From a virus: a stretch of DNA of 49,168 nt. Numbering within the stretch: the first letter of the stretch is position 1; the number at the start of each line of letters is the position of its first letter. The stretch is taken from the IMG/VR virus record IMGVR_UViG_3300030107_004118, positions 3,987 through 53,154 of that record; one strand, written 5' to 3'. The notes under the pieces were generated by a model that did not search any database, was not told the origin of the DNA, and was given only the letters and a program-made list of their open reading frames with translations. Of the stretch, positions 34,385-42,000 are shown piece by piece. The position numbers and the translations under genes are program-made.

Positions 34385-35079
34385 CTCTGCAGCCCCTCTA
34401 AGGTATATGTAGACGACTTCTTAGTATTTGGATTAACAACATCAAACTTATGTTGAAGCTTAGGCATTGTTTCAAAGAACTTAGACACCTTATTGAACTG
34501 TCTTTGAGTAAGACTCTCAATAAATTCCTTAAGTTCCTTCGTTGTACAATCAGAAGATTCAGTAACATCTTCACCATCAAAAATCTGATCTATACACCCA
34601 ACAATAATGTCTAGACCATCCATATCAGTCTCACCTCTAACCCCAAACTCAATGAAATGATCTAACTTAGGGTATTTCATAATAACACCCACATTCTTAT
34701 TGATCATAACTTTTTCAGTATGACCCTTTGGCTTAAAAACCTTAACATCATTAATGTTGATGGTATGTTGTACTTTAGTCTTATTATCATCAAGACATAC
34801 CACATTAACCGTGATTTCTTCCCCTACGGAAGCAGCACGAATCTTAAGGAATACATATTCCAGATCAAAACTAGGTAAATCTTCAATTTTTATACGAGAT
34901 GTAACACATGAATTAATTACATCAACAACTGCTTGTGTTATCTGTTTATCATCCCCTGAGTCCATAGCAATAAGAAGGACTTTCTCTTCTTTAACAAGAA
35001 ATGGACGGTATTTAATCTTTTTTCCGTTTGACGGTAATTCGAGCTCATAGGTAGGAGCAACAACCTTTGGTAAAGCCAT
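34372..35079 (-). CDS. gp26-like baseplate hub/tail assembly protein
   Basis: The 235-residue protein has the T4 gp26 family pattern: YELELPSNGKKIKYRPFLVK, EEKVLLIAM, VINSCV, LPSFDLEYVFLKIRA and FETMPKL..KFDVVNPNT. Its counterpart in T4 is needed for hub assembly but is not a major baseplate component. The last codons hold the slippery heptamer of a -1 frameshift signal, so the protein is probably made in a short form (235 residues) and a long form fused to the gp51-like domain. It lies between the tube-like gene and the tape-measure-like gene. A CTAAATA box lies about 16 bases upstream. Confidence 0.85.
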   Translation of the reverse strand: MALPKVVAPTYELELPSNGKKIKYRPFLVKEEKVLLIAMDSGDDKQITQAVVDVINSCVTSRIKIEDLPSFDLEYVFLKIRAASVGEEITVNVVCLDDNKTKVQHTININDVKVFKPKGHTEKVMINKNVGVIMKYPKLDHFIEFGVRGETDMDGLDIIVGCIDQIFDGEDVTESSDCTTKELKEFIESLTQRQFNKVSKFFETMPKLQHKFDVVNPNTKKSSTYTLEGLQSFFA

Positions 35080-35094
35080 AATGTAGTTTTCTTT

Positions 35095-35101
35095 TATTTA
35101 G
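35095..35101 (-). promoter_or_regulatory. Late-promoter-like CTAAATA box before gp26
   Basis: The minus strand reads CTAAATA in the short gap between the tube-like gene and gp26, 16 bases before the ATG at 35079. It could give gp26 and downstream genes extra late transcription. Confidence 0.45.
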
Positions 35102-35107
35102 TAGTGT

Positions 35108-35890
35108 TTATTGACCTCTTAATTTCCCATTTTCATCTGTAAGACCAAATAAACCAAATTGAGGATCATCAAAATCATGAGTTGAGGTAACATTATTCCA
35201 ACCCCAATCAGCAATATCATTATAGATCACATGATGCTTAGTGTAATGGAATGTTGCTGTAGCTTTAGTTATCTGAGAAGCACCAAATGATAATGGTATA
35301 GACTCAACCGTGTATGGATAAGCATCGTGAAGTACATGAACTTCAGAAACCCTTTCAGTTGCTGAATCATATCCTCTCTCTACCTTTGCTATCCTAACAG
35401 TACAAGTATAATCATCTGGATATCTAAGTCTAGTAGTTCTATATCTACTCTTCCACTCAGCACTCATTATTTTACCAAAGCTAGCACCAGTAGTTCCTGG
35501 TGCATATCCATCCTTATCAACAGGATCTTCTTTACCAGGTTCATATTCCGCAAATATATACTGCCACCAAGCATTAACAAACTTAAATGGTTCCATATTA
35601 GCATCACACATCCATCCTAATTGAACATCAGTGTAAAGCTTAGTGTGAGCATATGATATAGATCCTTCTCCTAGAAGTCTCCCTTGTAACTGTCCAGTCG
35701 CTGCTTGTGAAGGTGGTAATTGAGCTTCATCACAAAATCCTTCGTATATATCAGCATTAGTTAAAACACTATCAATATAATCTTTCAATTTACCACTCAT
35801 ATCAAATTTTACAGCGAATCCATTGGACATCGCCATACCACCTTTCTTGGCTATCTGTTTGACATATCTTGGTATTGAGGTGTTAGGCAC
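35108..35890 (-). CDS. Tail-tube-fold protein, probably gp54 tube initiator
   Basis: The 260-residue protein starts with GTG at 35890 (MPNTSIPRYV) and has a second possible start at MAMSNGF. The pattern YEGFCDEAQLPPSQAATGQL, ISYAHTKLYTDVQLGWMCDA, KFVNAWWQYIF and ATATFHYTKH is the T4 gp19/gp54 tail-tube fold. The main tube gene gp19 normally lies with the sheath gene, which is not in this window. In this baseplate-gene context the initiator gp54, which seeds the tube on the hub, is the better guess. It opens the minus-strand tail-core operon and is divergent from gp4. Confidence 0.75.
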   Translation of the reverse strand: MPNTSIPRYVKQIAKKGGMAMSNGFAVKFDMSGKLKDYIDSVLTNADIYEGFCDEAQLPPSQAATGQLQGRLLGEGSISYAHTKLYTDVQLGWMCDANMEPFKFVNAWWQYIFAEYEPGKEDPVDKDGYAPGTTGASFGKIMSAEWKSRYRTTRLRYPDDYTCTVRIAKVERGYDSATERVSEVHVLHDAYPYTVESIPLSFGASQITKATATFHYTKHHVIYNDIADWGWNNVTSTHDFDDPQFGLFGLTDENGKLRGQ

Positions 35891-35891
35891 T

Positions 35892-35922
35892 CTAAATATT
35901 TAAGTGTATACATTTTATTTAG
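35892..35922. promoter_or_regulatory. Divergent pair of late-promoter-like boxes
   Basis: CTAAATA occurs on the plus strand at 35892-35898 and on the minus strand at 35916-35922. Each sits 26 bases from the start codon it serves: ATG at 35924 for gp4 (plus) and GTG at 35890 for the tube-like gene (minus). The boxes face across a 33-base gap and each overlaps or abuts the leader of the opposite unit. Confidence 0.65.
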
Positions 35923-35923
35923 G

Positions 35924-36349
35924 ATGGCTTATTCGGGTAAGTATAAACCGAAGAATCCTAAGAAGTATAAAGGAAACCCAACAAAGATCATATACAGATC
36001 AAATTGGGAGAAAAAATTTATGCATTTTTGTGATTCTACAGACTCAATTATTGAATGGGGCAGTGAGGAAGTAATTATTCCTTACCGTTGCCCCACTGAT
36101 GGTAGGATCCATAGGTACTACCCAGACTTTTACATCAAAACTGCTAAGAAACAGAAATACATAATAGAGATCAAACCAAAGAAGCAAGTTAGAGGTCCAG
36201 AAAAAAATCCTAAGCGAAAAACTACTGCTTGGAAGAAATCTGTTCTAGTCTTTATGAAGAATAAAGCAAAGTGGAATGCTGCGGAAGATTGGTGTGATGA
36301 TAGAAGTATGAAATTCAAAATCCTAACGGAAGATCAACTACATGTCTAA
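35924..36349 (+). CDS. Head completion nuclease gp4-like
   Basis: The 141-residue protein has PD-(D/E)XK nuclease residues: WGSEEVIIPY, RYYPDFYI (D68) and YIIEIKPKKQ (E82, K84). It is rich in lysine (YKPKNPKKYKGNP and GPEKNPKRKTTAWKK), in keeping with DNA binding. T4 gp4 is needed to complete filled heads and has this size. It is the first gene of the plus-strand baseplate unit, preceded by a CTAAATA box, and overlaps the next gene by eight bases. Confidence 0.85.
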   Translation: MAYSGKYKPKNPKKYKGNPTKIIYRSNWEKKFMHFCDSTDSIIEWGSEEVIIPYRCPTDGRIHRYYPDFYIKTAKKQKYIIEIKPKKQVRGPEKNPKRKTTAWKKSVLVFMKNKAKWNAAEDWCDDRSMKFKILTEDQLHV

Positions 36350-36980
36350 ACAAACAATATTTGAACAAATCAAAGAAAAAGCAAGTAGTAAGGAACAAAC
36401 TTCCGCATGGTACAGGAAGCAGGTTCGTCTTATTGCTAAGAACTATACTGACGTTGAAAAGTTGATAAGAGAAGATAAGCAAGAAAGCTTAACAGAAGAT
36501 AATTTCCAAGATACTAACCGAGTTCGTAATAATGTAAGGGAAGGTCACCTATATCTCTTCGAGTATAAAGCAACTAAAAAGTACCTACCATACTACGATC
36601 AGTTCCCATTAGTGTATGTTACTAAGAGGTCATCTTCCAATGATTTCTTTGGTACAAACCTACATTATATCAATCCAAAGTATAGATACACTGTAATAAA
36701 GAACTTAATTGAGAACGACACACTCAACGTACCTAAGATAACCTTCCATAAATACTTAGATAGTAATGTTCTAGGTAGATTCTTAGACCTCGGTAAAGAC
36801 GAATGGTATACGGCAATATACTTGCCTATTGATAATTTTATACGTGATAAAAACGGACGTAAGCTTCCTGTAAGGAAAGATACCGTCTGGAATAAAACCT
36901 ACGAGAACCGAAGATACAGAATCAAAACTAAAAGGTCGATTGAAGATTATAGTGATGAACCAACTATTCTAATACCATAA
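36342..36980 (+). CDS. Conserved-looking phage protein of unknown function, 212 residues
   Basis: The protein shows a basic helical N-terminus (SAWYRKQVRLIAKNYTDVEK), a conserved-looking core (YYDQFPLVYVTKRSSSNDFF, then GTNLHYINPKYRYTVIKNL) and a basic C-terminus (ENRRYRIKTKRS). The YDxFPLV...F.GxNLHY..P..R type of motif recurs, as I recall, in myovirus proteins of tail or neck regions. There is no signal, membrane segment or enzyme motif. It lies between gp4 and gp48, abuts gp48 without a gap, and so is probably a virion or assembly protein. Not identified further. Confidence 0.7.
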   Translation: MSKQTIFEQIKEKASSKEQTSAWYRKQVRLIAKNYTDVEKLIREDKQESLTEDNFQDTNRVRNNVREGHLYLFEYKATKKYLPYYDQFPLVYVTKRSSSNDFFGTNLHYINPKYRYTVIKNLIENDTLNVPKITFHKYLDSNVLGRFLDLGKDEWYTAIYLPIDNFIRDKNGRKLPVRKDTVWNKTYENRRYRIKTKRSIEDYSDEPTILIP

Positions 36981-38057
36981 ATGTCTGAGACCCAACTAAG
37001 ATACCCACGAGAATTAAAAGTAACAGATAACACAGATTATCTGTCATTTGGATTCTACAAATACTATCCAGCTTTCAGAAAAAGGGGTATAAGAAGTGAT
37101 AGAATCGATTATTACAACGGAACTGTTGGTGCAACAGGAAACGAAAATGAAGGTACTGCAAGCTTCTGGAGTGCAGATGATGCAACAAGAAAAGAACAGA
37201 AATTAAATAGTCCAGCTGGTAATTTTGGTCAAAAAGATGGACCAGAAATATTAATATACATGCCACCTGATATTAGTACATCATTTGCTGCTGACTGGGG
37301 TGGTAAAGAAATGGGCAATGCTGCTGCTGGAATAATGAAAGCATCTTCAAATATACAAGCTGGTGATATGGCTGGTTTAACAGATAGTGTTCTTTCTGGT
37401 ATGTTAAATGTAGGTGCATTATCTCAATCAGTTGCAGCACGTATTACTAAATCAATAGCATCAATGTCTGGAACTAGTATGACAATGAATGATGTTCTAG
37501 CAGGTACTACAGGAACCATATTAAACCCAAATGTAGAAGTATTATTTGGTGGTCCTAAACTACGTAATGTTAGTTTTGCATTTAAAATGGCTGCTAGAAA
37601 CTTAGAAGAAGCAAAGACTATTCATGCTATTTGTACAGCATTTAAAAAGAATTCATTACCTGGTTATGGTGCTACAAATAGACTACAAGATTCAATTGCT
37701 GCTGGATTTACAGCTGTTGCTACTGGACTTCCTGATGATAAATCAGACAATATGGGAAAACATGTTAACTTTATAGAAGTACCAAACTTGGTTATGCTGA
37801 AATATATGAAAGGTAATACAATGCATCCATACCTTTCTCAATACAAATCATGTGCTCTAACTAATGTAGATATTAATTATACACCTGATGGGGTATATTC
37901 AACAACTATTGATGCTTATCCAACAGCAGTTGAACTTAGAATAGGTCTTGTAGAAACAAAACTTGTATATAATCAGGAGATAGGTGCACAAACTGATCAA
38001 ACTGCTCAAGGTGAGACTGCAAATAAAGAAAACATAGGAAGAACCTGGAGTTACTAA
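36981..38057 (+). CDS. Baseplate tail-tube cap gp48-like
   Basis: The 358-residue protein begins with LRYPRELKVTDNTDYLSFGF, has an alanine- and glycine-rich middle (GKEMGNAAAGIMKA) and carries the signature NPNVEVLFGGPKLRNVSFAF, KMAARNLEEAKTIHAI, and SLPGYG. These fit T4 gp48, which caps the baseplate and starts the tube. It directly abuts the genes on both sides (gap 0) within the plus-strand unit. It is thought to bind the gp54-like protein encoded on the opposite strand nearby. Confidence 0.8.
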   Translation: MSETQLRYPRELKVTDNTDYLSFGFYKYYPAFRKRGIRSDRIDYYNGTVGATGNENEGTASFWSADDATRKEQKLNSPAGNFGQKDGPEILIYMPPDISTSFAADWGGKEMGNAAAGIMKASSNIQAGDMAGLTDSVLSGMLNVGALSQSVAARITKSIASMSGTSMTMNDVLAGTTGTILNPNVEVLFGGPKLRNVSFAFKMAARNLEEAKTIHAICTAFKKNSLPGYGATNRLQDSIAAGFTAVATGLPDDKSDNMGKHVNFIEVPNLVMLKYMKGNTMHPYLSQYKSCALTNVDINYTPDGVYSTTIDAYPTAVELRIGLVETKLVYNQEIGAQTDQTAQGETANKENIGRTWSY

Positions 38058-38723
38058 ATGTATTTTGCTACTCAACCAAAAATAGAATACGACTTAAAAC
38101 CACAAAGCTTTCCATTTTCAAGCTCGGATTTTACCATTGCTAATAACTTCTTTAGAAGGGTATCTATGAATGAAGATGCTTTTGGTTATATCGCATATTT
38201 TAGGAAATACGCTATTCCTGATGATGTGAGGATAGAAACTCTAGCAGAAGGGATTTATGGAGCTCCTTGGTATGATTGGATTATTGCTATATCCAATAAT
38301 ATAACAAATGTCCATACTGACTGGCCTTTATCAGAAAATGCTCTACGAGTCTGGGCAGAAGAAACGTATGGAAACGACATATACAGTAATATCAGATATT
38401 ACGAAATTAGCGAAGATGTTAAAAATGACGCAGGAACGATATTTTTGAAAAAAGGGCAAAAAGTCGATAAAACCTTCTATGACGGTAATTTCCAATATAA
38501 CTCCCAAGACGTATATAACACAACTATCACTGTTGCTGGAAATACCATATCTAGAGGTATTTCGGTATTTGAAGATGAAACCAGAATAAATGAAAGTAAA
38601 AGAGAAATCTACATACTCAAAAGTAAGTATTTACAAGATTTCGTTCAAGACTTAAAAAAGCAGAGCACCTACAATAAGTGCTCTGCTTACGTTAATAACA
38701 AATTAAAAAGGACTCTAGTCTAG
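38058..38723 (+). CDS. Baseplate wedge protein gp53-like
   Basis: The 221-residue protein contains FGYIAYFRKYAIPDDVRIET, LAEGIYGAPWYDWIIAISNN and NVHTDWPLSENALR, the T4 gp53 pattern. In T4, gp53 joins adjacent baseplate wedges around the hub, and it carries a LysM-like fold at its C-terminus. It ends the plus-strand unit. Its last codons contain a perfect nine-base inverted repeat that acts as terminator for the opposite strand. Confidence 0.85.
   Translation: MYFATQPKIEYDLKPQSFPFSSSDFTIANNFFRRVSMNEDAFGYIAYFRKYAIPDDVRIETLAEGIYGAPWYDWIIAISNNITNVHTDWPLSENALRVWAEETYGNDIYSNIRYYEISEDVKNDAGTIFLKKGQKVDKTFYDGNFQYNSQDVYNTTITVAGNTISRGISVFEDETRINESKREIYILKSKYLQDFVQDLKKQSTYNKCSAYVNNKLKRTLV
38654..38686 (-). 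terminator. Minus-strand terminator embedded in gp53
   Basis: On the minus strand GCAGAGCAC/GTGCTCTGC (nine perfect base pairs, nine-base loop) is followed by TTTTTT. It ends the gp32 unit about 110 bases after the stop of the 49-residue gene while lying inside the coding region of the convergent gp53 gene. Confidence 0.8.
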
Positions 38724-38761
38724 CTCGACTTTTTTGGTCATTTTTTGTCGGGATTTTTTTT
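38724..38761 (+). terminator. Probable terminator of the plus-strand baseplate unit
   Basis: Right after the gp53 stop, CTCGAC pairs with GTCGGG (one G-U) across a 17-base loop, followed by A and eight T. The stem is short, but the T run is strong and the position fits. A second small inverted repeat (TCGGGA/TCCCGA) overlaps the T run. Confidence 0.55.
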
Positions 38762-38798
38762 CCCGAATTGCCAGATCTAGAAATCCATTTTCGCCACC

Positions 38799-38948
38799 TT
38801 AGAAGGCTTTGGGATGTGTTACCACATCCCCATGAATTTCACCTATATCATCGATATGGGCGTGATCAACTTCGATATGAAGTTTCTTATCATACGCATC
38901 AGCTATTCTCTCAAGAGCATTAGCGATACGAACTAATTCATCACTCAC
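38799..38948 (-). CDS. Small protein following gp32, 49 residues
   Basis: A GTG at 38948, directly after the gp32 stop, opens 49 codons. The N-terminal half is a helix (SDELVRIANALERIADAYDK) and the second half is acidic and histidine-rich (HIEVDHAHIDDIGEIHGDVV). The zero-gap junction with gp32 and the terminator behind it support a real, coupled gene. The histidines could bind metal. I do not recognise the family. Confidence 0.7.
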   Translation of the reverse strand: MSDELVRIANALERIADAYDKKLHIEVDHAHIDDIGEIHGDVVTHPKAF

Positions 38949-39830
38949 TTAGTCTTCCTCTGCTAAACTTGCAAAGTAACTAAGTGCGTCATCATCACTT
39001 GTCTCCTTCTTGTTGAACTTAGGTGCAGAAGATGCTGCTACCTTCTCAACAGGTACTGGTTCAAACTCTTCCTCTTGTTGTCTCTGTACCACAGCAGGTG
39101 AACTGTTGAGAACTGTATTTAAACGAGTCTCTAGTTCCTCATATGTTTTGAACTGATCTTCAGCAGTGAATGCTGCTAAACTGTGTTCTTGTTTGTATGT
39201 TGCTTCTAGTTCAGCATCATCAGAGCTTAAAGCACTAACAGCATCGAACTCGGAACTATCATAGTTCCAGAAACCAGCAACAGTCTTGATCTTTAACTTA
39301 AAGTTTGCTCCTTCCCAGAAGTCAAACACATTTACAGGAGTCTCGTCTTGAAACTCTGGCTGCATTGCAGCCATTACCTTGTCGAAAATCTTCTTACCGA
39401 ACTTGTACAAGAATACCTTACCTTCATTTTCAGGGTTCTTAGGATCTTTAACAACGACAATGTTCGTGTAGTAAGTAAGCTTACGCTTCTGCTTACGAGC
39501 AATGTCCTTGTCTGATTCGTGACCACTATTCCACAACTTACGATTAACTTCACCAACAGGGTCTTTTTTGTTTTGTGTCGTTAAACTGTTTTCGATGTAC
39601 CAACCGCCAGGTCCTTGGAAAGCATGTGAATATAACTTTGCCCAAGGAAGGTCTTCACCTTCTGGGGGTGGGAGAAATCTGATAACAGCGTAACCATTAC
39701 CTGTATTATCTAACTCTGGTCTCCAGAACCTCTCGTCTTTACCGCCACCTGTTTGAGTGGACTTCTCTATCTCTTTCTGGAGAAAATCAAAATTTGCTTG
39801 AGATTTTCGTTTTAGATCTGCGAACGTCAT
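38949..39830 (-). CDS. Single-stranded DNA-binding protein gp32
   Basis: The 293-residue protein has the T4-type gp32 layout: N-terminal basic region (DLKRKSQANFDFLQKEI), core with RFWRPELDNTGNGYAVIRFL, PPEGEDLPWAKLYSHAF, YIENSLTT, KLTYYTNIVVVKDP, KVFLYKFGKKIFDKV, and an acidic tail (DDDALSYFASLAEED). It protects ssDNA and organises replication, repair and recombination. The cysteines of the T4 zinc-binding loop are absent here. It has its own promoter and a structured leader of about 235 bases, similar in principle to the autogenous control of T4 gene 32. Confidence 0.93.
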   Translation of the reverse strand: MTFADLKRKSQANFDFLQKEIEKSTQTGGGKDERFWRPELDNTGNGYAVIRFLPPPEGEDLPWAKLYSHAFQGPGGWYIENSLTTQNKKDPVGEVNRKLWNSGHESDKDIARKQKRKLTYYTNIVVVKDPKNPENEGKVFLYKFGKKIFDKVMAAMQPEFQDETPVNVFDFWEGANFKLKIKTVAGFWNYDSSEFDAVSALSSDDAELEATYKQEHSLAAFTAEDQFKTYEELETRLNTVLNSSPAVVQRQQEEEFEPVPVEKVAASSAPKFNKKETSDDDALSYFASLAEED

Positions 39831-40066
39831 ACGGATTTTTTTAGATTTAATTGGATTTTGTTTTTGGGGTGGGAGATAGGAATAATGTATACCTACAAGT
39901 ACAGGGCATTTCTACATAAGTAAATTTTTACTGTACTGCACGAGTCCTGTCTGGTTAAACAGTTCTGTTGTTCCCAACAGCGAGCACCACCTCTGACTCA
40001 TCACCTTAACTAGACCATTGCCAGCAAGTTTGTTCAGTCACTCCCGTATCAGGTAGCGAACCCGAT
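39831..40066 (-). promoter_or_regulatory. Structured 5' leader of gp32
   Basis: About 235 untranslated bases separate the promoter from the ATG. On the minus strand I see a hairpin at the very 5' side (TATC-G-GGT, loop TCGCT, ACC-T-GATA), a CTGTT/AACAG hairpin, and a GTACAG/CTGTAC long-range stem near the 3' half. T4 gp32 represses its own translation through a leader pseudoknot. A similar function is an inference; no pseudoknot was resolved. Confidence 0.5.
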
Positions 40067-40070
40067 ATAC

Positions 40071-40101
40071 TATTTATACCATAAAAAAGGGGGTTAGTCA
40101 A
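40071..40101 (-). promoter_or_regulatory. gp32 promoter: TATAAATA with an overlapping sigma70 -35
   Basis: On the minus strand TTGACT (40096-40101), a 17-base spacer and TATAAA (40073-40078) form a sigma70-like promoter. The -10 is part of TATAAATA (40071-40078), the T4-type late core. The -35 lies inside the loop of the terminator of the upstream gene. Confidence 0.75.
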
Positions 40102-40105
40102 CCCC
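40083..40105 (-). terminator. Terminator at the end of the DUF1825-like gene
   Basis: The minus strand GGGGTT/AACCCC stem with a GACT loop runs into CTTTTTT. The stop codon of the gene (TAA at 40094-40096) is inside the hairpin, and the gp32 -35 box is in its loop. Confidence 0.85.
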
Positions 40106-40447
40106 TTTTTCTTTCTTTTGTTGTTCTTTCACCATAATATCAATTCGATCTCGTAACTGCTTAAACATCTCAGGTACAGTAAGATCTTTATCAACACCCA
40201 TAAGAAGAACACCTTGCTTCATGTTCTCGATAACTGCTTTAGCATCTTCATCATCACTCAACTTCATCCTGTTATACATGATCTCTTGCATCTCAAGAAG
40301 TCTTTCAAGTATAACTAAGTACTCATCCTTCTTCTCTTTACTAAGGACAGGAAAGCTTATAGCATACTTCATAAGAAGTTGCTGCAACTCCATCATTTCT
40401 TGGATCTCTCCTCTAACTAATTCTGATTTAAAAAATTCGGAAGTCAT
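40094..40447 (-). CDS. DUF1825-like protein, 117 residues
   Basis: The N-terminus FFKSELVRGEIQEMMELQQL and the segment LERLLEMQEIMYNRMKLSDDEDAKAVIENM match the cyanobacterial DUF1825 pattern (FF.SE.V..E...., LLEkQ...y.R..LSDDp.A). Its role is unknown; it is all-helical, and similar genes lie near gp32 and gp33 in cyanophages. It overlaps the end of gp33 by four bases. The rest is a lysine-rich tail (KEQQKKEKGVD). Confidence 0.75.
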   Translation of the reverse strand: MTSEFFKSELVRGEIQEMMELQQLLMKYAISFPVLSKEKKDEYLVILERLLEMQEIMYNRMKLSDDEDAKAVIENMKQGVLLMGVDKDLTVPEMFKQLRDRIDIMVKEQQKKEKGVD

Positions 40448-40665
40448 ACTAGCATTAATTTGGCTCTGGATGTACGTTTAATAAAGTTCAGTTTCTGTGC
40501 ATCAAACTTAAGTTTCTCTTTCAATGGTTTGGAAATGAGTTTAGGAACTGTCTCCAATTCAATCTCATTTTGATCACAGTAGTGAATGATAGCATCAATA
40601 TAGTTCATATCTATATTATCAAAAACTATTCTTTCAACTTCCTGCGAAAACTTAGCCGCAGTCAT
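40444..40665 (-). CDS. Late-transcription co-activator gp33-like
   Basis: The 73-residue protein contains TAAKFSQEVERIVFDNIDMN, YIDAIIHYCDQNEIELETVP, LISKPLKEKLKFDAQKLN and FIKRTSRAKL, the cyanophage gp33 pattern. T4 gp33 bridges RNA polymerase and the sliding clamp with sigma-like gp55 for late transcription. The ATG at 40665 (MTAAKF) is chosen because AGAGGA lies seven bases upstream; an earlier in-frame ATG would overlap the nuclease gene by 29 bases. It explains the late promoters seen in the window. Confidence 0.88.
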   Translation of the reverse strand: MTAAKFSQEVERIVFDNIDMNYIDAIIHYCDQNEIELETVPKLISKPLKEKLKFDAQKLNFIKRTSRAKLMLV

Positions 40666-40669
40666 AAAT

Positions 40670-41371
40670 TTATCCTCTAATAGTTTGCTTTTTTCCATGT
40701 GTATTATTGTATTCGTCTATGTATTTGAGAAGAGTAGTTAAGTACTCCCTCTTTAAAGGACGAACTTCAACTTGTGTGTCTCCGTTTTCGCAAGCAACTA
40801 TAGTTACTAACTGCTTAACATTAAGATCATATCTTTCCTTGAGCATACATGCATATGCACACTCTTGAACGAAATAATCATAAAGATACTCTACCTTCTT
40901 TGGTTCAGCAGATGTTTTAAAATCTATAATTGATAGTTCCCCATCAAATTCTGCTATACAATCAACACGCCCTGCTAATTTTAATGTATCAGAATACAGA
41001 GCAGCTTCTTGTAAGTATATTTTATTTATGCGGTCTAAGCTTGCCCTAGAATGATGGAACATCACTACAGGTAGCGGAAACTTTTTATAATCATCAAGGT
41101 CTAAAACATTATTAATGTAGTCCTCGACTATGGAGTGGTACTTAGTACCACGACTTGTAGATCTCTTAGATATAGCGTTAGCTTTATCCTCACCTACACG
41201 CTTCCTCCACTTCATTATACCTTTCATCTTAGCAGGGTTACTACCTATTACAGTAGTGACAGAAGCATACTTTTCACCTTCTGGTGTAAGATACACTCTC
41301 TTACCAGAATCCTCATCAGTCTTTGCCTCCATCTCAATAGGAGTTATGTCTTCTAGATGTATGAAAGTCAT
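40670..41371 (-). CDS. PD-(D/E)XK (RecB-type) exonuclease-like protein
   Basis: The 233-residue protein has RecB-family nuclease motifs: GTKYHSIVEDY (H79), LAGRVDCIAEFDGELSIIDF (D137, D150) with K152 in FKTS. An N-terminal part (YLTPEGEKYASVTTVIG) precedes. A nuclease of this type is common near gp33 and gp32 in cyanophages and likely processes DNA ends. It overlaps the upstream oxygenase by four bases (ATGA). Confidence 0.82.
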   Translation of the reverse strand: MTFIHLEDITPIEMEAKTDEDSGKRVYLTPEGEKYASVTTVIGSNPAKMKGIMKWRKRVGEDKANAISKRSTSRGTKYHSIVEDYINNVLDLDDYKKFPLPVVMFHHSRASLDRINKIYLQEAALYSDTLKLAGRVDCIAEFDGELSIIDFKTSAEPKKVEYLYDYFVQECAYACMLKERYDLNVKQLVTIVACENGDTQVEVRPLKREYLTTLLKYIDEYNNTHGKKQTIRG

Positions 41372-42000
41372 TTGATTTCTATGTTAGCGGAAGATAAGTA
41401 TGGAACATATTTCATATCACCTTCTTTAGGTCTTGTATTAATACTACCATAAGGCATAGAGTTGAATGATAGTGACCATCTTTCAATTGGATCTTCATTA
41501 AGTGCTGCATGTTCCAACCACCAAGGAAATATAACTAATGTACCAGGTTTAGTATCAACATCAGAGAACTTAGAGTCATCAGAAAGAGGCATGATAGACT
41601 CATATAATCTAAACTGCACAGGATCTTTAAAAGATAATCTACCCCTATCATTAATAAAAAAGACACCACTAAAAGCACTCATAGGATGTCTATGCCAAGA
41701 TAATATAGAATTAGTTCTATACCTATTAATCCAAGAAGTTGTAACCTTAAGACCATCACACTCTAAGTTATGATATTCTTTCACCTCAGATAAACAATCA
41801 TTTATGAATTCTGATAGCTCAGGAAACAAACTCAATGCATTAGAATCTGACTGTGATACATCATAAAATTGAGATCCATTCAAAACAAAAGAACCACCAA
41901 GCTCTTTTTGATTTACTATAGATGTCTCTAAAATTTTATGTACATCACCATCCCATTCAAATGTAAATATTTTTGTTGGAAAGATTTCTAAAGTATTCAT
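41368..42000 (-). CDS. Putative 2OG-Fe(II) oxygenase, 210 residues
   Basis: The N-terminus MNTLEIFPTKIFTFEW is typical of the PF13759 group (..FPT.I...). Motifs are SILSWHRHPMSAFSGVFFIN (H103, H105), KPGTLVIFPWWLEHAALNED (H164) and ERWSLSFNSMP (R174). The ligand spacing is the WHxH version rather than the FHxD version. It is translationally coupled to both phoH and the nuclease by ATGA junctions, placing it in the replication block and not among fibre genes. The substrate is unknown. Confidence 0.8.
   Translation of the reverse strand: MNTLEIFPTKIFTFEWDGDVHKILETSIVNQKELGGSFVLNGSQFYDVSQSDSNALSLFPELSEFINDCLSEVKEYHNLECDGLKVTTSWINRYRTNSILSWHRHPMSAFSGVFFINDRGRLSFKDPVQFRLYESIMPLSDDSKFSDVDTKPGTLVIFPWWLEHAALNEDPIERWSLSFNSMPYGSINTRPKEGDMKYVPYLSSANIEIK

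Noticed and set aside
35108-35890. Calling this gene the main tail tube gp19
   Set aside because: gp19 normally lies next to the sheath gene gp18, which is not in this window; in a baseplate gene block the tube initiator gp54 is the better guess, although the fold is the same.
38748-38766. TCGGGA/TCCCGA inverted repeat with a T-rich loop
   Set aside because: It has no T run after the stem on either strand, so it is not a terminator by itself; the overlapping CTCGAC/GTCGGG stem fits better.
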